Part shown: positions 7,687-15,942 of the stretch, one piece after another | Numbering within the stretch: position 1 is the stretch's first letter | Layout of the letters: each line of letters begins with the position of its first letter | Origin: Treponema sp. | GTDB lineage: Bacteria; Spirochaetota; Spirochaetia; Treponematales; Treponemataceae | Length of the DNA stretch: 34,015 bases | Assembly: GCA_017548565.1 (NCBI GenBank) | Contig: JAFYZU010000056.1 | Location: 1 to 34,015, forward strand | Direction: 5' to 3' | Translations under genes and position numbers: made by a program | Notes under the pieces: model-generated | The model's database searches: none | What the model was told of the DNA's origin: nothing | What the model saw: the letters and a program-made list of their open reading frames with translations, nothing else

Positions 7687-7715
7687 AATATATTAAAATA
7701 ATACTGAATTTTCAA
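7687..7715 (-). promoter_or_regulatory. Promoter of the clpP operon
   Basis: Minus-strand TTGAAA (7715-7710) and TATATT (7692-7687), 17 bases apart, with about 30 bases of leader. The -35 box overlaps the ribosome-binding site of the divergent lacI-type gene. Confidence 0.55.
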
Positions 7716-7725
7716 GGATAAACAA

Positions 7726-8733
7726 ATGATAACCTTAAAAGATATTGCAAAAGAATGTAACGTTTCGTTCTCGACAGTAAGTAAGGCGTTGCAGGACAGC
7801 AGTGAAATCAGCGAAGAAAAAAAGAAGCTCATCCAGAAAAAAGCAGAAGAAATGGGATATCATCCGAACATAGCGGCACGAACACTGCGTACAAACAAAA
7901 CCTTTGATATAGGCGTTATTTTCGAAGATAAAACAGGGAGCGGACTTCAGCATCAGTATTTTGCAAAAATAATCAGCGGGTTACAGGAAATTGCTCTTGA
8001 AAACGGCTACGATATAACTTTTACGGGGAATGTACTCGACAACACCTTTGATTATTACAAGCATACTGTCGGAAGAAATTTTGATGCAGTTGCAATCCTT
8101 TCTGCAGATTTTTCCCGCGATGATATTCAGAAGCTCATAAAAAGCAGCATCCCAACAGTAACTTTAGACTATATGCAGGACAATTCACATTTCTGCGTTA
8201 TGAGTGATAATAAACAGGGGATGGAAGAGCTTACGGAATATGCAATCTCAATGGGACACAAAAAAATTGCACTTATTTATGGAGAAGATACACTTGTAAC
8301 AGGAATGCGGAAAACTGCTTTTTTAGAAACGCTCAAAAAACATAATATTTCAATTCCAGACAATTATATGCTTCAGGGATTATACCACGATCCAATTACA
8401 AGCGCACAGGCAGCAAACGATTTACTTTCGCTTACAGAACCTCCTACCTGCATTTTTTTCCCGGACGATTATTCAGCGCTGGGAGGAATAAGGGTTTTAA
8501 ATGCGCACAAGCTTGTCCCGGGCAAAGACATAAGCATTGTAGGATATGACGGAATCCTTCTTACCTCAATGATGATTCCTGCTCTTACAACCTATGAACA
8601 GAACGGTGAAGAAATAGGACAGGAAATTGCCAGAGCCTTAATCAGTCAGATCCAGACAAAAGAACAGCATAACCATCAGATTCTGGTTTCCGGAAGATTA
8701 TTAAAAGGTTCAACCGTCGTTAAACTGAATTAG
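7726..8733 (+). CDS. LacI-family transcriptional regulator
   Basis: A 335-residue regulator with the classic order: an N-terminal helix-turn-helix (ITLKDIAKECNVSFSTVSKA, residues 2-21), the hinge (HPNIAARTLRTNKT, about 46-59) and a periplasmic-binding-protein-like effector domain (residues 60-330, with FFPDDYSALGGIRVL and DISIVGYDG). Such proteins bind palindromic operators and respond to a sugar or sugar phosphate. The start is supported by AAGGA 7 bases upstream. It diverges from clpP across 75 very AT-rich bases; no clear own promoter is visible there. The ligand is unknown. The glycoside hydrolase genes in this window are the obvious but unproven targets; one CG-centred palindrome lies at 1195. 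Confidence 0.93.
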   Translation: MITLKDIAKECNVSFSTVSKALQDSSEISEEKKKLIQKKAEEMGYHPNIAARTLRTNKTFDIGVIFEDKTGSGLQHQYFAKIISGLQEIALENGYDITFTGNVLDNTFDYYKHTVGRNFDAVAILSADFSRDDIQKLIKSSIPTVTLDYMQDNSHFCVMSDNKQGMEELTEYAISMGHKKIALIYGEDTLVTGMRKTAFLETLKKHNISIPDNYMLQGLYHDPITSAQAANDLLSLTEPPTCIFFPDDYSALGGIRVLNAHKLVPGKDISIVGYDGILLTSMMIPALTTYEQNGEEIGQEIARALISQIQTKEQHNHQILVSGRLLKGSTVVKLN

Positions 8734-8754
8734 TTTTTTTCCGATAATCAGAAC

Positions 8755-9456
8755 ATGAAAATGCATTCAAAATTTTTATGTTCAGTTTTATTTTTTTTAA
8801 TGGTTACTCCTCTCTGTGCTATCCAGTCATATAAAACAGGAGTTACAGCCTCATATTATGCAGAAGCATTCCACGGTAAACGAACATCAAACGGTGAAAC
8901 CTTCAACATGTATTCGTTAACCTGCGCACACAAATCCCTTCCGTTCAACACTATTCTGAAGGTTACAAATCTTAGAAACGGGAAAACAGTAGAAGTGAGG
9001 GTGAACGACAGAGGACCGTTTATCTTGAACCGTGAAATAGATCTTTCAAAGGCAGCCGCTGTAAAATTAAACATGATAGGAACCGGAACTGCAAAAGTTA
9101 AACTAGAAATAGTCCGGATGGGACCTGATACGAAAATAAGCCGTCAGACTGCACAAAGCGCTGCGAAAATAATGGCAAAACGGTTCGGAACAAAAACAGT
9201 AAAACAGACAACAGTACGTCCTGCAGGCACAAAATGGGATATTCAGCTTGGAGCGTTCTCTCAGAAAGATAATGCCAACCGTCTTGCCCAAAAGCTGCTG
9301 CACGATGGTTTTAAAGATGTAGTTTTCCAGAAGACAGAAACACTCATAAAAGTTGCTATCAGAAACATAGACGCTAAGGATGTAAATACGATAGAAAAAC
9401 AGCTTCAGGCTAAGGGCTATTCCACATATACGATAAAGAAGAGAACACAAAAGTAA
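8755..9456 (+). CDS. rlpA: RlpA-like septal lytic transglycosylase with SPOR domain
   Basis: A 233-residue exported protein. Residues 1-22 are a signal peptide, probably cut after L-C-A. Residues 28-120 form the double-psi beta-barrel of RlpA, with E48, H59 and D85 in S-N-G-E, AHKSLPF and NDRGPF. Their spacings (11 and 26) equal those of the catalytic E120, H131 and D157 of the Pseudomonas aeruginosa enzyme, so lytic activity on peptidoglycan is likely. Residues 158-230 are a SPOR domain, which binds denuded septal glycans and targets proteins to the division site. It starts 21 bases after the lacI-type gene and could be cotranscribed. No ribosome-binding site is visible; Met3 is an alternative start. 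Confidence 0.92.
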   Translation: MKMHSKFLCSVLFFLMVTPLCAIQSYKTGVTASYYAEAFHGKRTSNGETFNMYSLTCAHKSLPFNTILKVTNLRNGKTVEVRVNDRGPFILNREIDLSKAAAVKLNMIGTGTAKVKLEIVRMGPDTKISRQTAQSAAKIMAKRFGTKTVKQTTVRPAGTKWDIQLGAFSQKDNANRLAQKLLHDGFKDVVFQKTETLIKVAIRNIDAKDVNTIEKQLQAKGYSTYTIKKRTQK

Positions 9457-9478
9457 AAACTTACATTATATTACTCTG

Positions 9479-9506
9479 TTGTTTTTTTGAATTTATATGA
9501 TATAAT
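9479..9506 (+). promoter_or_regulatory. Promoter of the 568-residue protein gene
   Basis: A perfect TATAAT (9501-9506) preceded by TGA, i.e. an extended -10, with TTGTTT (9479-9484) 16 bases upstream. The leader is about 26 bases and contains the AAGGGG ribosome-binding site (9527-9532). Confidence 0.6.
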
Positions 9507-9538
9507 TAAAATGCTTATAATTTTTTAAGGGGCATAGA

Positions 9539-11245
9539 ATGGCAAATCAGGAATTAGACCCGGAAATTGCAGCTTTACTTTCAAATGCAGAATCAACAAT
9601 TTCGGTAGATGATATAGATAACTTACCGGACACTCCTATTGTAGAAAAAAAGAGTTTCTTTAAAAAGTCTTTATTCAACGAAGAACCAGGAACTCCAAGA
9701 GCTCCACGCTCAATTCATGATGTAGATTTAAGCAAAACTGAATTTGCACAGCTGGAAAAACTTCAGAATGATGTTTCCAACGGAATTTATGACGATCAGA
9801 AATACTACAAGACTGCATTAACCGGTGAAAATACATCGGCTCAAAGAGTACATCAGGTTCTTACAAAATATTTAACCTGTACAGATCCAAAAGACAGGGC
9901 CGTTTACCGCCAGCAGATTGTTACCTGTTACTGGGAGCTTCTCCGCGGCATGGCTCCAAAAATGTCTGACATGAATCTTCCTATGCCTAAACGTATGCTC
10001 ATGCGTTTCGGTGTTCTTCTTCCATCCCTTTTTAAAGCAGAACAAAAGGATTTTTTTTCTAAAATAATCTATGAAAATAAAACCGGAGAACCTATTCTTT
10101 ATGTTGATGAATGGTTCAAGGAAATTGCATCAGGAAGAATGACGAATTCTGCGACAGATGAAAAAAAACAGCCTTCAAGAAACCTTACTCCGGATCAGGC
10201 CGCATCTGCAGAACAGTCAAGATTGATGCAGCTTCAATCAAAAAATTCAGGAAAAATGCAGAGCTCTGAAAACATCCTGAGCATAAAAGAAAACGAACGC
10301 TCAATGATTGAAGCTGAGCTTAAAAACAGAATAGATACATTAACAGATCACGTTCCGATTATGGGACTTGAGCCTCATAAAAGCGCAATGACAGAAGTTC
10401 AGCGAAAGCTTTTTTCAGAAATTACCGATTTACTTCATCGTCTCTCAAAAAATGACAAGGAGCTTTCAAAGGCACTTTCAGAATTTCAGGATGCCAAGGG
10501 CGTTTATGATAATGTTCAGAATAAAATCACAGAGACAGGCGGACAACCGGTTCAGGCAGATGAAGGTGCAGTAAACACGGAATTTGACACAATCCGACAA
10601 ATGGCAAAAATGACAATCGGTCGCCGCGGAAATCAGTTCCCTATGTTTACAAGAGAATTCTATCATTGTACCGAAAAAGGAACCGGAACTCGTGAAAATG
10701 TAATTGAAGTTTTACGATGGATTGAATCAATAGATCCCGGAGTTTTCCATCGAATTCATAAAAACGTACCGAACAGAATTGTTCCTTATGTATGTCTTGT
10801 TCCTACTTACGGCGACAGAGGCTTCTGCTGGGAACCGTTTGACCGTTATAATCGTGTAACAAGCCGTGGACGAATCGTAGTTCCTATGTATCCTAAAGAT
10901 TTGAGAATTGCCGTATTAACTGCAGTTGCCGACTTAAGATGGCAGGTTGCAAAAGAAAAGGCAAGTTACTACTGGATGGAAGAAGGTCTTACCGGTCAAT
11001 ATTTCCAGCATGCAGAACAGCTAAAACTCAAGGGTGATATTAAGGAATTCTTTATTGAAGACTACATTCTCTGGATGACAAAAGAATCGTTCGGAGTTCA
11101 ACGACTTGATAAAGATGTACGTGGTATTTTCTGGCGCAACATGCCGTTCCCAAAATCCCTGAAAGAAGATCTGCGTAAGCGCTCCTTAGTATACGATGAA
11201 CTATGCAAAAAAGACGCCAACCGAGAAATGAGCGATGGCTACTAA
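9539..11245 (+). CDS. Large soluble protein of unknown function
   Basis: I do not recognise this 568-residue protein. It has no signal peptide and no membrane segment, so it should be cytoplasmic. Residues 1-60 are acidic and likely disordered. Residues 70-200 are mostly helical. Residues 235-345 are long, charged helices, probably a coiled coil around L-L-H-R-L-S-K-N-D-K-E-L. Residues 350-560 form a conserved-looking C-terminal domain with many aromatic residues, including VPTYGDRGFCWEPFDRYNR. Within it, A-V-A-D-L-R-W-Q followed by YYWMEEGLTGQYF recalls the helix pair of gluzincin peptidases with the metal-binding histidines missing; this is only a visual hint. The start is good (AAGGGG, extended -10 promoter). 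Its last codons are shared with a 49-base repeat. Confidence 0.85.
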   Translation: MANQELDPEIAALLSNAESTISVDDIDNLPDTPIVEKKSFFKKSLFNEEPGTPRAPRSIHDVDLSKTEFAQLEKLQNDVSNGIYDDQKYYKTALTGENTSAQRVHQVLTKYLTCTDPKDRAVYRQQIVTCYWELLRGMAPKMSDMNLPMPKRMLMRFGVLLPSLFKAEQKDFFSKIIYENKTGEPILYVDEWFKEIASGRMTNSATDEKKQPSRNLTPDQAASAEQSRLMQLQSKNSGKMQSSENILSIKENERSMIEAELKNRIDTLTDHVPIMGLEPHKSAMTEVQRKLFSEITDLLHRLSKNDKELSKALSEFQDAKGVYDNVQNKITETGGQPVQADEGAVNTEFDTIRQMAKMTIGRRGNQFPMFTREFYHCTEKGTGTRENVIEVLRWIESIDPGVFHRIHKNVPNRIVPYVCLVPTYGDRGFCWEPFDRYNRVTSRGRIVVPMYPKDLRIAVLTAVADLRWQVAKEKASYYWMEEGLTGQYFQHAEQLKLKGDIKEFFIEDYILWMTKESFGVQRLDKDVRGIFWRNMPFPKSLKEDLRKRSLVYDELCKKDANREMSDGY

Positions 11246-11288
11246 TCAAAGCTCCCACAGGAGCTTTAACCTCTAAGCGGGGGCCGTC
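11240..11288 (+). repeat. 49-base direct repeat, copy 1 (overlaps end of upstream gene)
   Basis: Identical to 11351-11399. It begins with TACTAA, the last codon and stop of the 568-residue protein gene. It contains a perfect hairpin (AAAGCTCC at 11248-11255, loop CACA, GGAGCTTT at 11260-11267) that could serve as a terminator despite the lack of a T run, and it ends in GC-rich GGGGGCCGTC. Confidence 0.95.
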
Positions 11289-11311
11289 TGGGGCGGCGCT
11301 GAGCCCCAGAC
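11286..11311. repeat. GC-rich hairpin between the two direct repeats
   Basis: GTCTGGGGC (11286-11294) pairs perfectly with GCCCCAGAC (11303-11311) around an 8-base loop. It overlaps the end of repeat copy 1 and is missing after copy 2. The GC content is far above its surroundings, suggesting a dispersed intergenic repeat element; other copies would be outside this window. Confidence 0.8.
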
Positions 11312-11350
11312 CTATCAATAAAAGATACCAAAAGAAAAATCAGAGTTAAT

Positions 11351-11399
11351 TACTAATCAAAGCTCCCACAGGAGCTTTAACCTCTAAGCGGGGGCCGTC
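11351..11399 (+). repeat. 49-base direct repeat, copy 2
   Basis: Exact copy of 11240-11288 at a distance of 111 bases, including the hairpin (11359-11378). It stops at the point where the GC-rich hairpin follows in copy 1, and lies 6 bases from the stop of the TraB-family gene. Confidence 0.95.
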
Positions 11400-11405
11400 G
11401 AAGAA

Positions 11406-12665
11406 TTAATCTATATTAAATATATCAGGATCTATTGTCTGCGAAGGAATTTCTTCTACCTGCACTTCAATAGCTTCTTCTGTTTTATTGCTGTTTGCCA
11501 GTGATGAACTTATATCTCCCAGCCCTATGAAAGTAGCTATTGAACTTCCTATTGATGAAAGCACAAATACAAGAAGAACACGCAGAATCCTATTTTTATA
11601 AAATCCCTTTATGTTTACATCATCCTGAAGCGTATTCATATCTTCTACTTTTGGTTTATTGATTAAAGCCTGAACTATTGCAGTTACAAAGCCGCAGCCG
11701 ATGAACGGGCATAACGAGGTTATCGGAGCCGAAACAAATGCTGTTATTATAGTAACAATATTTCCTGCGGCAAGAATAGTTCCGGCGGCGGCAAAAAAAC
11801 CGTTCCACAATACCCAGGATTTTATCATTTTTGTTCCAAGTCTTGTTCCACCGTAAACAAAGCCTGCAACAATAAGAGCTACTATTGCGGCCGGTATTAA
11901 CCAGGTAATGATTTTTCCTATAATACCCTTTTTCGGTATTGTATTGATTTCTTCGATATCAATCTGAGCAGAATTATCGGAAAGCTTTTTAAGGTTTTCT
12001 TCTACACCATCAAGATGTCCTGCTCCAAGAACTGCTACTACATTTTCTCCCTGTGCATTCCAGATTTTAGTTGCCAGATATTCATTTCTTTCATCAATGA
12101 GGACTGTCTTTACTACCGGAAGGTATCCTGCAAGCTCATTCATCATTGAATCCATCTCATTTTTATTTTTGATTTCTTCTATTTCCTCTGCAGAATATTC
12201 TTCTTTACTGAAGGCGCTTGCAAAAAGTGCAGACAAAAGCTTTGATTTTCCCCAGAAAGAATTTTTTGCCCAGGCACGCTTTAAGGTTACCTGAATTGCG
12301 CGGTCAGCCATTACTGTCGGAATATTCATCTCTTCTGCTTTTTTCATAGCAGCAAGCATTTCATCACCCGGCTGAACTCCAACCTTCTGACCCATTCTGC
12401 GCTGAAAGGATGCTAAAACAAGATTGGCAAGAAGAAGAAAACCTTCCTTGCGCTTCAATACTTTAATTATATCAAGCTGCTTGTACTTATCTTTATTTTT
12501 GATAGAATCTGAACGTTTATCATCAAGTTCGACGGCCACACAATCAGGCTTTAACGTTTCAATTACTGTTTCAACTTCCTTTATGCTTTCTGAACTGACA
12601 TGTGCCGTTCCTATTAAAGTAACATTTTTTCCATTAAGCTTAAGTACACGCTGAGTCTGACTCAT
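11406..12665 (-). CDS. TraB/PrgY-family membrane protein
   Basis: A 419-residue protein of the TraB/PrgY/GumN group. The N-terminal domain has the two hallmark motifs: GTAHVS near residue 20 and GAGHLDG near 215, with conserved acidic residues between (VAVELDD). Residues from about 245 onwards contain several membrane segments: IIGKIITWLIPAAIVALIV, then WVLWNGFFAAAGTILAAGN and a last helix near 370-392. Some PrgY relatives bind or break down peptide pheromones; the bacterial chromosomal members are of unknown role. I chose the ATG at 12665, which overlaps the stop of the TPR gene as ATGA and has GGGG 9 bases upstream. An ATG at 12680 would add five residues. It is cotranscribed with the TPR lipoprotein gene. 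Confidence 0.88.
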   Translation of the reverse strand: MSQTQRVLKLNGKNVTLIGTAHVSSESIKEVETVIETLKPDCVAVELDDKRSDSIKNKDKYKQLDIIKVLKRKEGFLLLANLVLASFQRRMGQKVGVQPGDEMLAAMKKAEEMNIPTVMADRAIQVTLKRAWAKNSFWGKSKLLSALFASAFSKEEYSAEEIEEIKNKNEMDSMMNELAGYLPVVKTVLIDERNEYLATKIWNAQGENVVAVLGAGHLDGVEENLKKLSDNSAQIDIEEINTIPKKGIIGKIITWLIPAAIVALIVAGFVYGGTRLGTKMIKSWVLWNGFFAAAGTILAAGNIVTIITAFVSAPITSLCPFIGCGFVTAIVQALINKPKVEDMNTLQDDVNIKGFYKNRILRVLLVFVLSSIGSSIATFIGLGDISSSLANSNKTEEAIEVQVEEIPSQTIDPDIFNID

Positions 12666-14116
12666 TTTTGAACACCCCATTCTGCAAATCTATATTCAAA
12701 GAACATCGGAGCCTGCATTTTAGCAACTTTCGTATAATATTCTTTGGCAAGTTCATCAAATCCATTGATTTCATAATACAAGCCCAGATAGAATAACATT
12801 TTTCCGCGTTTAGTGCTATCATCTTCCTTTTGAATTCTTTGAGTAAGGGTAACCTCTGCATTACGGCTGAACGAATCGTTGAAAAACCTTACCAATAGAT
12901 ATTCAGTAGAATCTCTTTTCATAGGCTTCATTGTCTGCTGAACAAGCTTTTTTGCATCAAGAGTTTTTCCCTGCTTAAAATAACATGCGGCTGCCATGAG
13001 CTTATAACACCAGTTGTCATAATATTTATTTGCAGTCAGGAAATATTCACGCGCATTGTCGTAATTTCCAAGATGATATTCAAGAACACCTGCTGATTCA
13101 TAGGCATAAAAATATTCGGGATTTGTCTGAATTACCTTTTTATAGTTATAAAGCGCATTTTCATAATCGTTCAATTCATCATAACAGCCGGCACGATACG
13201 CAAACGGAAGAAAATAAGTTGAATCAATTTCTATACATTTATCCCACGCCTGAATTGCCTGTTTTCTCTGTCCCCTTGCATTCTGATATAATCCAAGCTC
13301 AAGATAATAATTATAATTATACGGATTGATTTCAATTGCTTTTGTTACAAGTTCAGCAGCCTGTGCATATTTACTTTCTTCTGAGTAAATTTTTGCAAGG
13401 AGTGACATTGCTTCATCATTATCAGGATTTTTTTCAAGAAGCTCAAGACTCATCTGCTTTGCTTTCTTTACATCATCCGTATAATAACTGCAGACAGCAT
13501 AACCGTATTTCGCATCATCATTATCAGGTTCGGTTTTCAGGGCTTTTTCATAGGATTGGAGCGCCATCTTATATTTTGCATTTCCAAGATAATCATCACC
13601 GACCATTATATTTGCCTGAGCGTTGTCCGGATCCTTTGCCAGAAGATCATTTGTCGCAGCCTTATATTCTGCCTTATCACCTTTTGCCTTTGCCGCAATT
13701 GTAATGATTTCAAGGGCATCTACATTATCAGGATTTTTTTCAAGAATTTTCCGCGCAACTTCAATTGCTTTATCATACTGTCCGTCAGAAATATATAGCG
13801 ATGCAAGAAGAATCTGTAAATCCTCATCCTTCTGCAATTTTTTCGGAAGCTCATCATAAAGCGCAATAGCTCCTTTTAAATCTCCTTTATTAAGCAGTTC
13901 CTGAAGCTTTCTTGCAAATACAACATTATCCGGTTCCTTTTCTTTCTGTTCAACAGGTTTCTGAATTTCCGTAGTTTTCGGTTCCTGCGGAGCTTCTACA
14001 GGAGGTTCATTTTTATCCTTATTGAATAATTTTGAGATATAATCTGTTACCGCACAACTTGTAAATGCTGCTGAACAAAGAACTGCAAAGGCTATAAAAA
14101 TCTGTCTTTTCTTCAT
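12662..14116 (-). CDS. TPR-repeat lipoprotein
   Basis: A 484-residue exported protein. Residues 1-21 are a lipoprotein signal with lipobox F-T-S-C, lipidation expected at C21. A proline- and lysine-rich linker (35-65) leads into about nine or ten tetratricopeptide repeats (roughly 67-480), seen as recurring A-L-x-x-Y-x-K-A-L and N-P-D-N units. Such proteins are scaffolds on the periplasmic side of a membrane; the partner is unknown. A GGGG ribosome-binding site stands upstream of the ATG. The stop overlaps the start of the TraB-family gene (ATGA), so the two products are made together and may work together. It diverges from the unknown protein gene at 14176 across 59 bases. Confidence 0.9.
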   Translation of the reverse strand: MKKRQIFIAFAVLCSAAFTSCAVTDYISKLFNKDKNEPPVEAPQEPKTTEIQKPVEQKEKEPDNVVFARKLQELLNKGDLKGAIALYDELPKKLQKDEDLQILLASLYISDGQYDKAIEVARKILEKNPDNVDALEIITIAAKAKGDKAEYKAATNDLLAKDPDNAQANIMVGDDYLGNAKYKMALQSYEKALKTEPDNDDAKYGYAVCSYYTDDVKKAKQMSLELLEKNPDNDEAMSLLAKIYSEESKYAQAAELVTKAIEINPYNYNYYLELGLYQNARGQRKQAIQAWDKCIEIDSTYFLPFAYRAGCYDELNDYENALYNYKKVIQTNPEYFYAYESAGVLEYHLGNYDNAREYFLTANKYYDNWCYKLMAAACYFKQGKTLDAKKLVQQTMKPMKRDSTEYLLVRFFNDSFSRNAEVTLTQRIQKEDDSTKRGKMLFYLGLYYEINGFDELAKEYYTKVAKMQAPMFFEYRFAEWGVQK

Positions 14117-14137
14117 ATTAAATTCCCCTAAAAACAG

Positions 14138-14166
14138 TTGAAATTCCCTTAATCATTTACTAAACT
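14138..14166 (+). promoter_or_regulatory. Promoter of the 581-residue protein gene, leaderless type
   Basis: TTGAAA (14138-14143) and TAAACT (14161-14166) are 17 bases apart. The -10 box ends 9 bases before the ATG at 14176, leaving at most a few bases of leader and no ribosome-binding site. Confidence 0.4.
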
Positions 14167-14175
14167 ATTAACATC

Positions 14176-15921
14176 ATGAGTATGCGTTCATTTAGAAAAG
14201 GAATCGAACTTTTTTTTATTTATCTATTAGTTATTGTCGGCATTTTTGTTCTTCAATTTAGAACTGATTCAAACATTATTGAAAAAATAAAAGGCCTTCA
14301 GGTTACCCTTATAAAATCAGATAACGATAATTCCGTTACACTTCAGAATAAATTTTCTTTAAGTTACAACGGATTGAATTTTCATTCAGATGACCAGCAG
14401 AGTGCAAGGGTTCGTTATAAGGAAAGCAGAAGCTTTATTAACACAAAGCTTACAGATTATTCAAAAACAGACTCTTCGTTAACACTTAAATTTTCTGATG
14501 ATATAAGCATCACTTTTGACGTAACAGGCGACAGCGAAGACGCACCTTTATCGGTTCATGTAAATTTACCGGAGGATGCAGAAGCATTCTATCTTCCTTA
14601 TAGTTTTTCTTACAATATGAAAATTACAAAAGAAGAAGGAAACAAGATATTCCTAGCCGGAAAAAAATCTGCATGGAGTTTTACGACAAATCAGGTTCAG
14701 AACGGATACGTTTACTTTACACGAAATGATGCAATGGCGTATTACCAGACTTATGATGACACAAAGAAGTTTACGTTTGACAGTCTTACAGAGCTTGCAC
14801 TTGCCGATGAAGCAGAATATAAAAACACTGTAAACAATATTAAAAACAACCTGATTTCATCTTTCAGAAATACATCTGATGCCGCTTCTTCAGAGCTTGC
14901 TGTCATTGCTTACGTTGCGGCTATGTCTGAAAACGGAAAATATCAGCAGGCAATAGATGAAATTCCGTCATCTTTCAAGAAGAGTGATTCAAGAACTTAT
15001 CTTTCATCTCCATATTTCAACAACCTCGATAAGATGAATGTATCGCTCGATAAAGTTACAGCAGATTTTGAAAAGAAAATCAGTGAAAGTGCAGAAAGCG
15101 GTTCTCTCGAAATCTTTACTTCAAGAAATCTTGCTTCATATCTTTGTATTGATCCGGACAGGGAAGCAGTCCTTTCCCTTCTTAACAATGCGGTAAACGC
15201 AGACACAGACAGCTGTTCACTTTCAATTGCAACCGGAATCATTCAGACTTACGATGAGCTTTATGAATTGAATAAAGATCTTTCTGCAGTCCTGTCGCCG
15301 GTAATCGAAAAATATATTTCAAAGATAGCAGACAACTGTTCTTTTGACGACAATATATTTACAATCAGCGAAAACGATCAGTTCCTTTCCGTATTGCAGG
15401 CATCGGACATTGGTCTTGCACTCATGCGCTATGGTGAAGCAAACGGAAATCAAACTTACCTTAAGGCCGGACGATTCATAATAAACTCTTATCTTTCAGA
15501 AGCATCCTTTGACCTTAAAACCCTCGCAAACCTTTATCCGAAGTTTGCATATAAAAACACTTATTACCCTCACATCCAGCTTATTAATCCGGAGCCTGAC
15601 GATATCATCTGGGCATGGACTTGTGCAAAGGATATTACTTCAGAAAGAGACTCAGAAGACAATCTTTCGCTTGAAATTGAATTCCCTCTCGGAGAAATTC
15701 ATTATGTGATTTTCAAGGGATTACCGAAATTCTCAACAATCTATATATATGACCTTGCATTCCGTACTGACCCGAGATTCGAAACCTATAACTCTTCCGG
15801 ATACGTTTACAAAGAAAGCGGATATACTCTGCTTCTTAAATCAAGACATAAATCTAAAGTTGAAACTGTCCGTATGGTTTACTCAGGTTTACCGTCACAT
15901 AAACCTGCTCCAAAGAAATAA
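14176..15921 (+). CDS. Membrane-anchored extracytoplasmic protein, function unknown
   Basis: I do not recognise this 581-residue protein. Residues 10-28 form one hydrophobic segment after a basic start (RSFRKG), which should anchor it in the inner membrane with the rest outside the cytoplasm. Residues 35-215 look beta-rich, with many short polar strands (F-S-L-S-Y-N-G-L-N, V-H-V-N-L-P). Residues 220-470 look helical and repeat-like. The end (about 490-575) is beta-rich again, with SLEIEFPLGEIHYVIF and a segment reading F-K-G-L-P. No catalytic motif is visible. A leaderless-type promoter lies just before the ATG; Met3 is an alternative start. ettA follows after 21 bases and may be read from the same transcript. 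Confidence 0.82.
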   Translation: MSMRSFRKGIELFFIYLLVIVGIFVLQFRTDSNIIEKIKGLQVTLIKSDNDNSVTLQNKFSLSYNGLNFHSDDQQSARVRYKESRSFINTKLTDYSKTDSSLTLKFSDDISITFDVTGDSEDAPLSVHVNLPEDAEAFYLPYSFSYNMKITKEEGNKIFLAGKKSAWSFTTNQVQNGYVYFTRNDAMAYYQTYDDTKKFTFDSLTELALADEAEYKNTVNNIKNNLISSFRNTSDAASSELAVIAYVAAMSENGKYQQAIDEIPSSFKKSDSRTYLSSPYFNNLDKMNVSLDKVTADFEKKISESAESGSLEIFTSRNLASYLCIDPDREAVLSLLNNAVNADTDSCSLSIATGIIQTYDELYELNKDLSAVLSPVIEKYISKIADNCSFDDNIFTISENDQFLSVLQASDIGLALMRYGEANGNQTYLKAGRFIINSYLSEASFDLKTLANLYPKFAYKNTYYPHIQLINPEPDDIIWAWTCAKDITSERDSEDNLSLEIEFPLGEIHYVIFKGLPKFSTIYIYDLAFRTDPRFETYNSSGYVYKESGYTLLLKSRHKSKVETVRMVYSGLPSHKPAPKK

Positions 15922-15942
15922 AATATTTATAACAGAGGAAAA

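Noticed and set aside
11240..11399. CRISPR array
   Set aside because: Only two copies, one of them covering a gene end, with an unequal hairpin-bearing gap and no cas genes.
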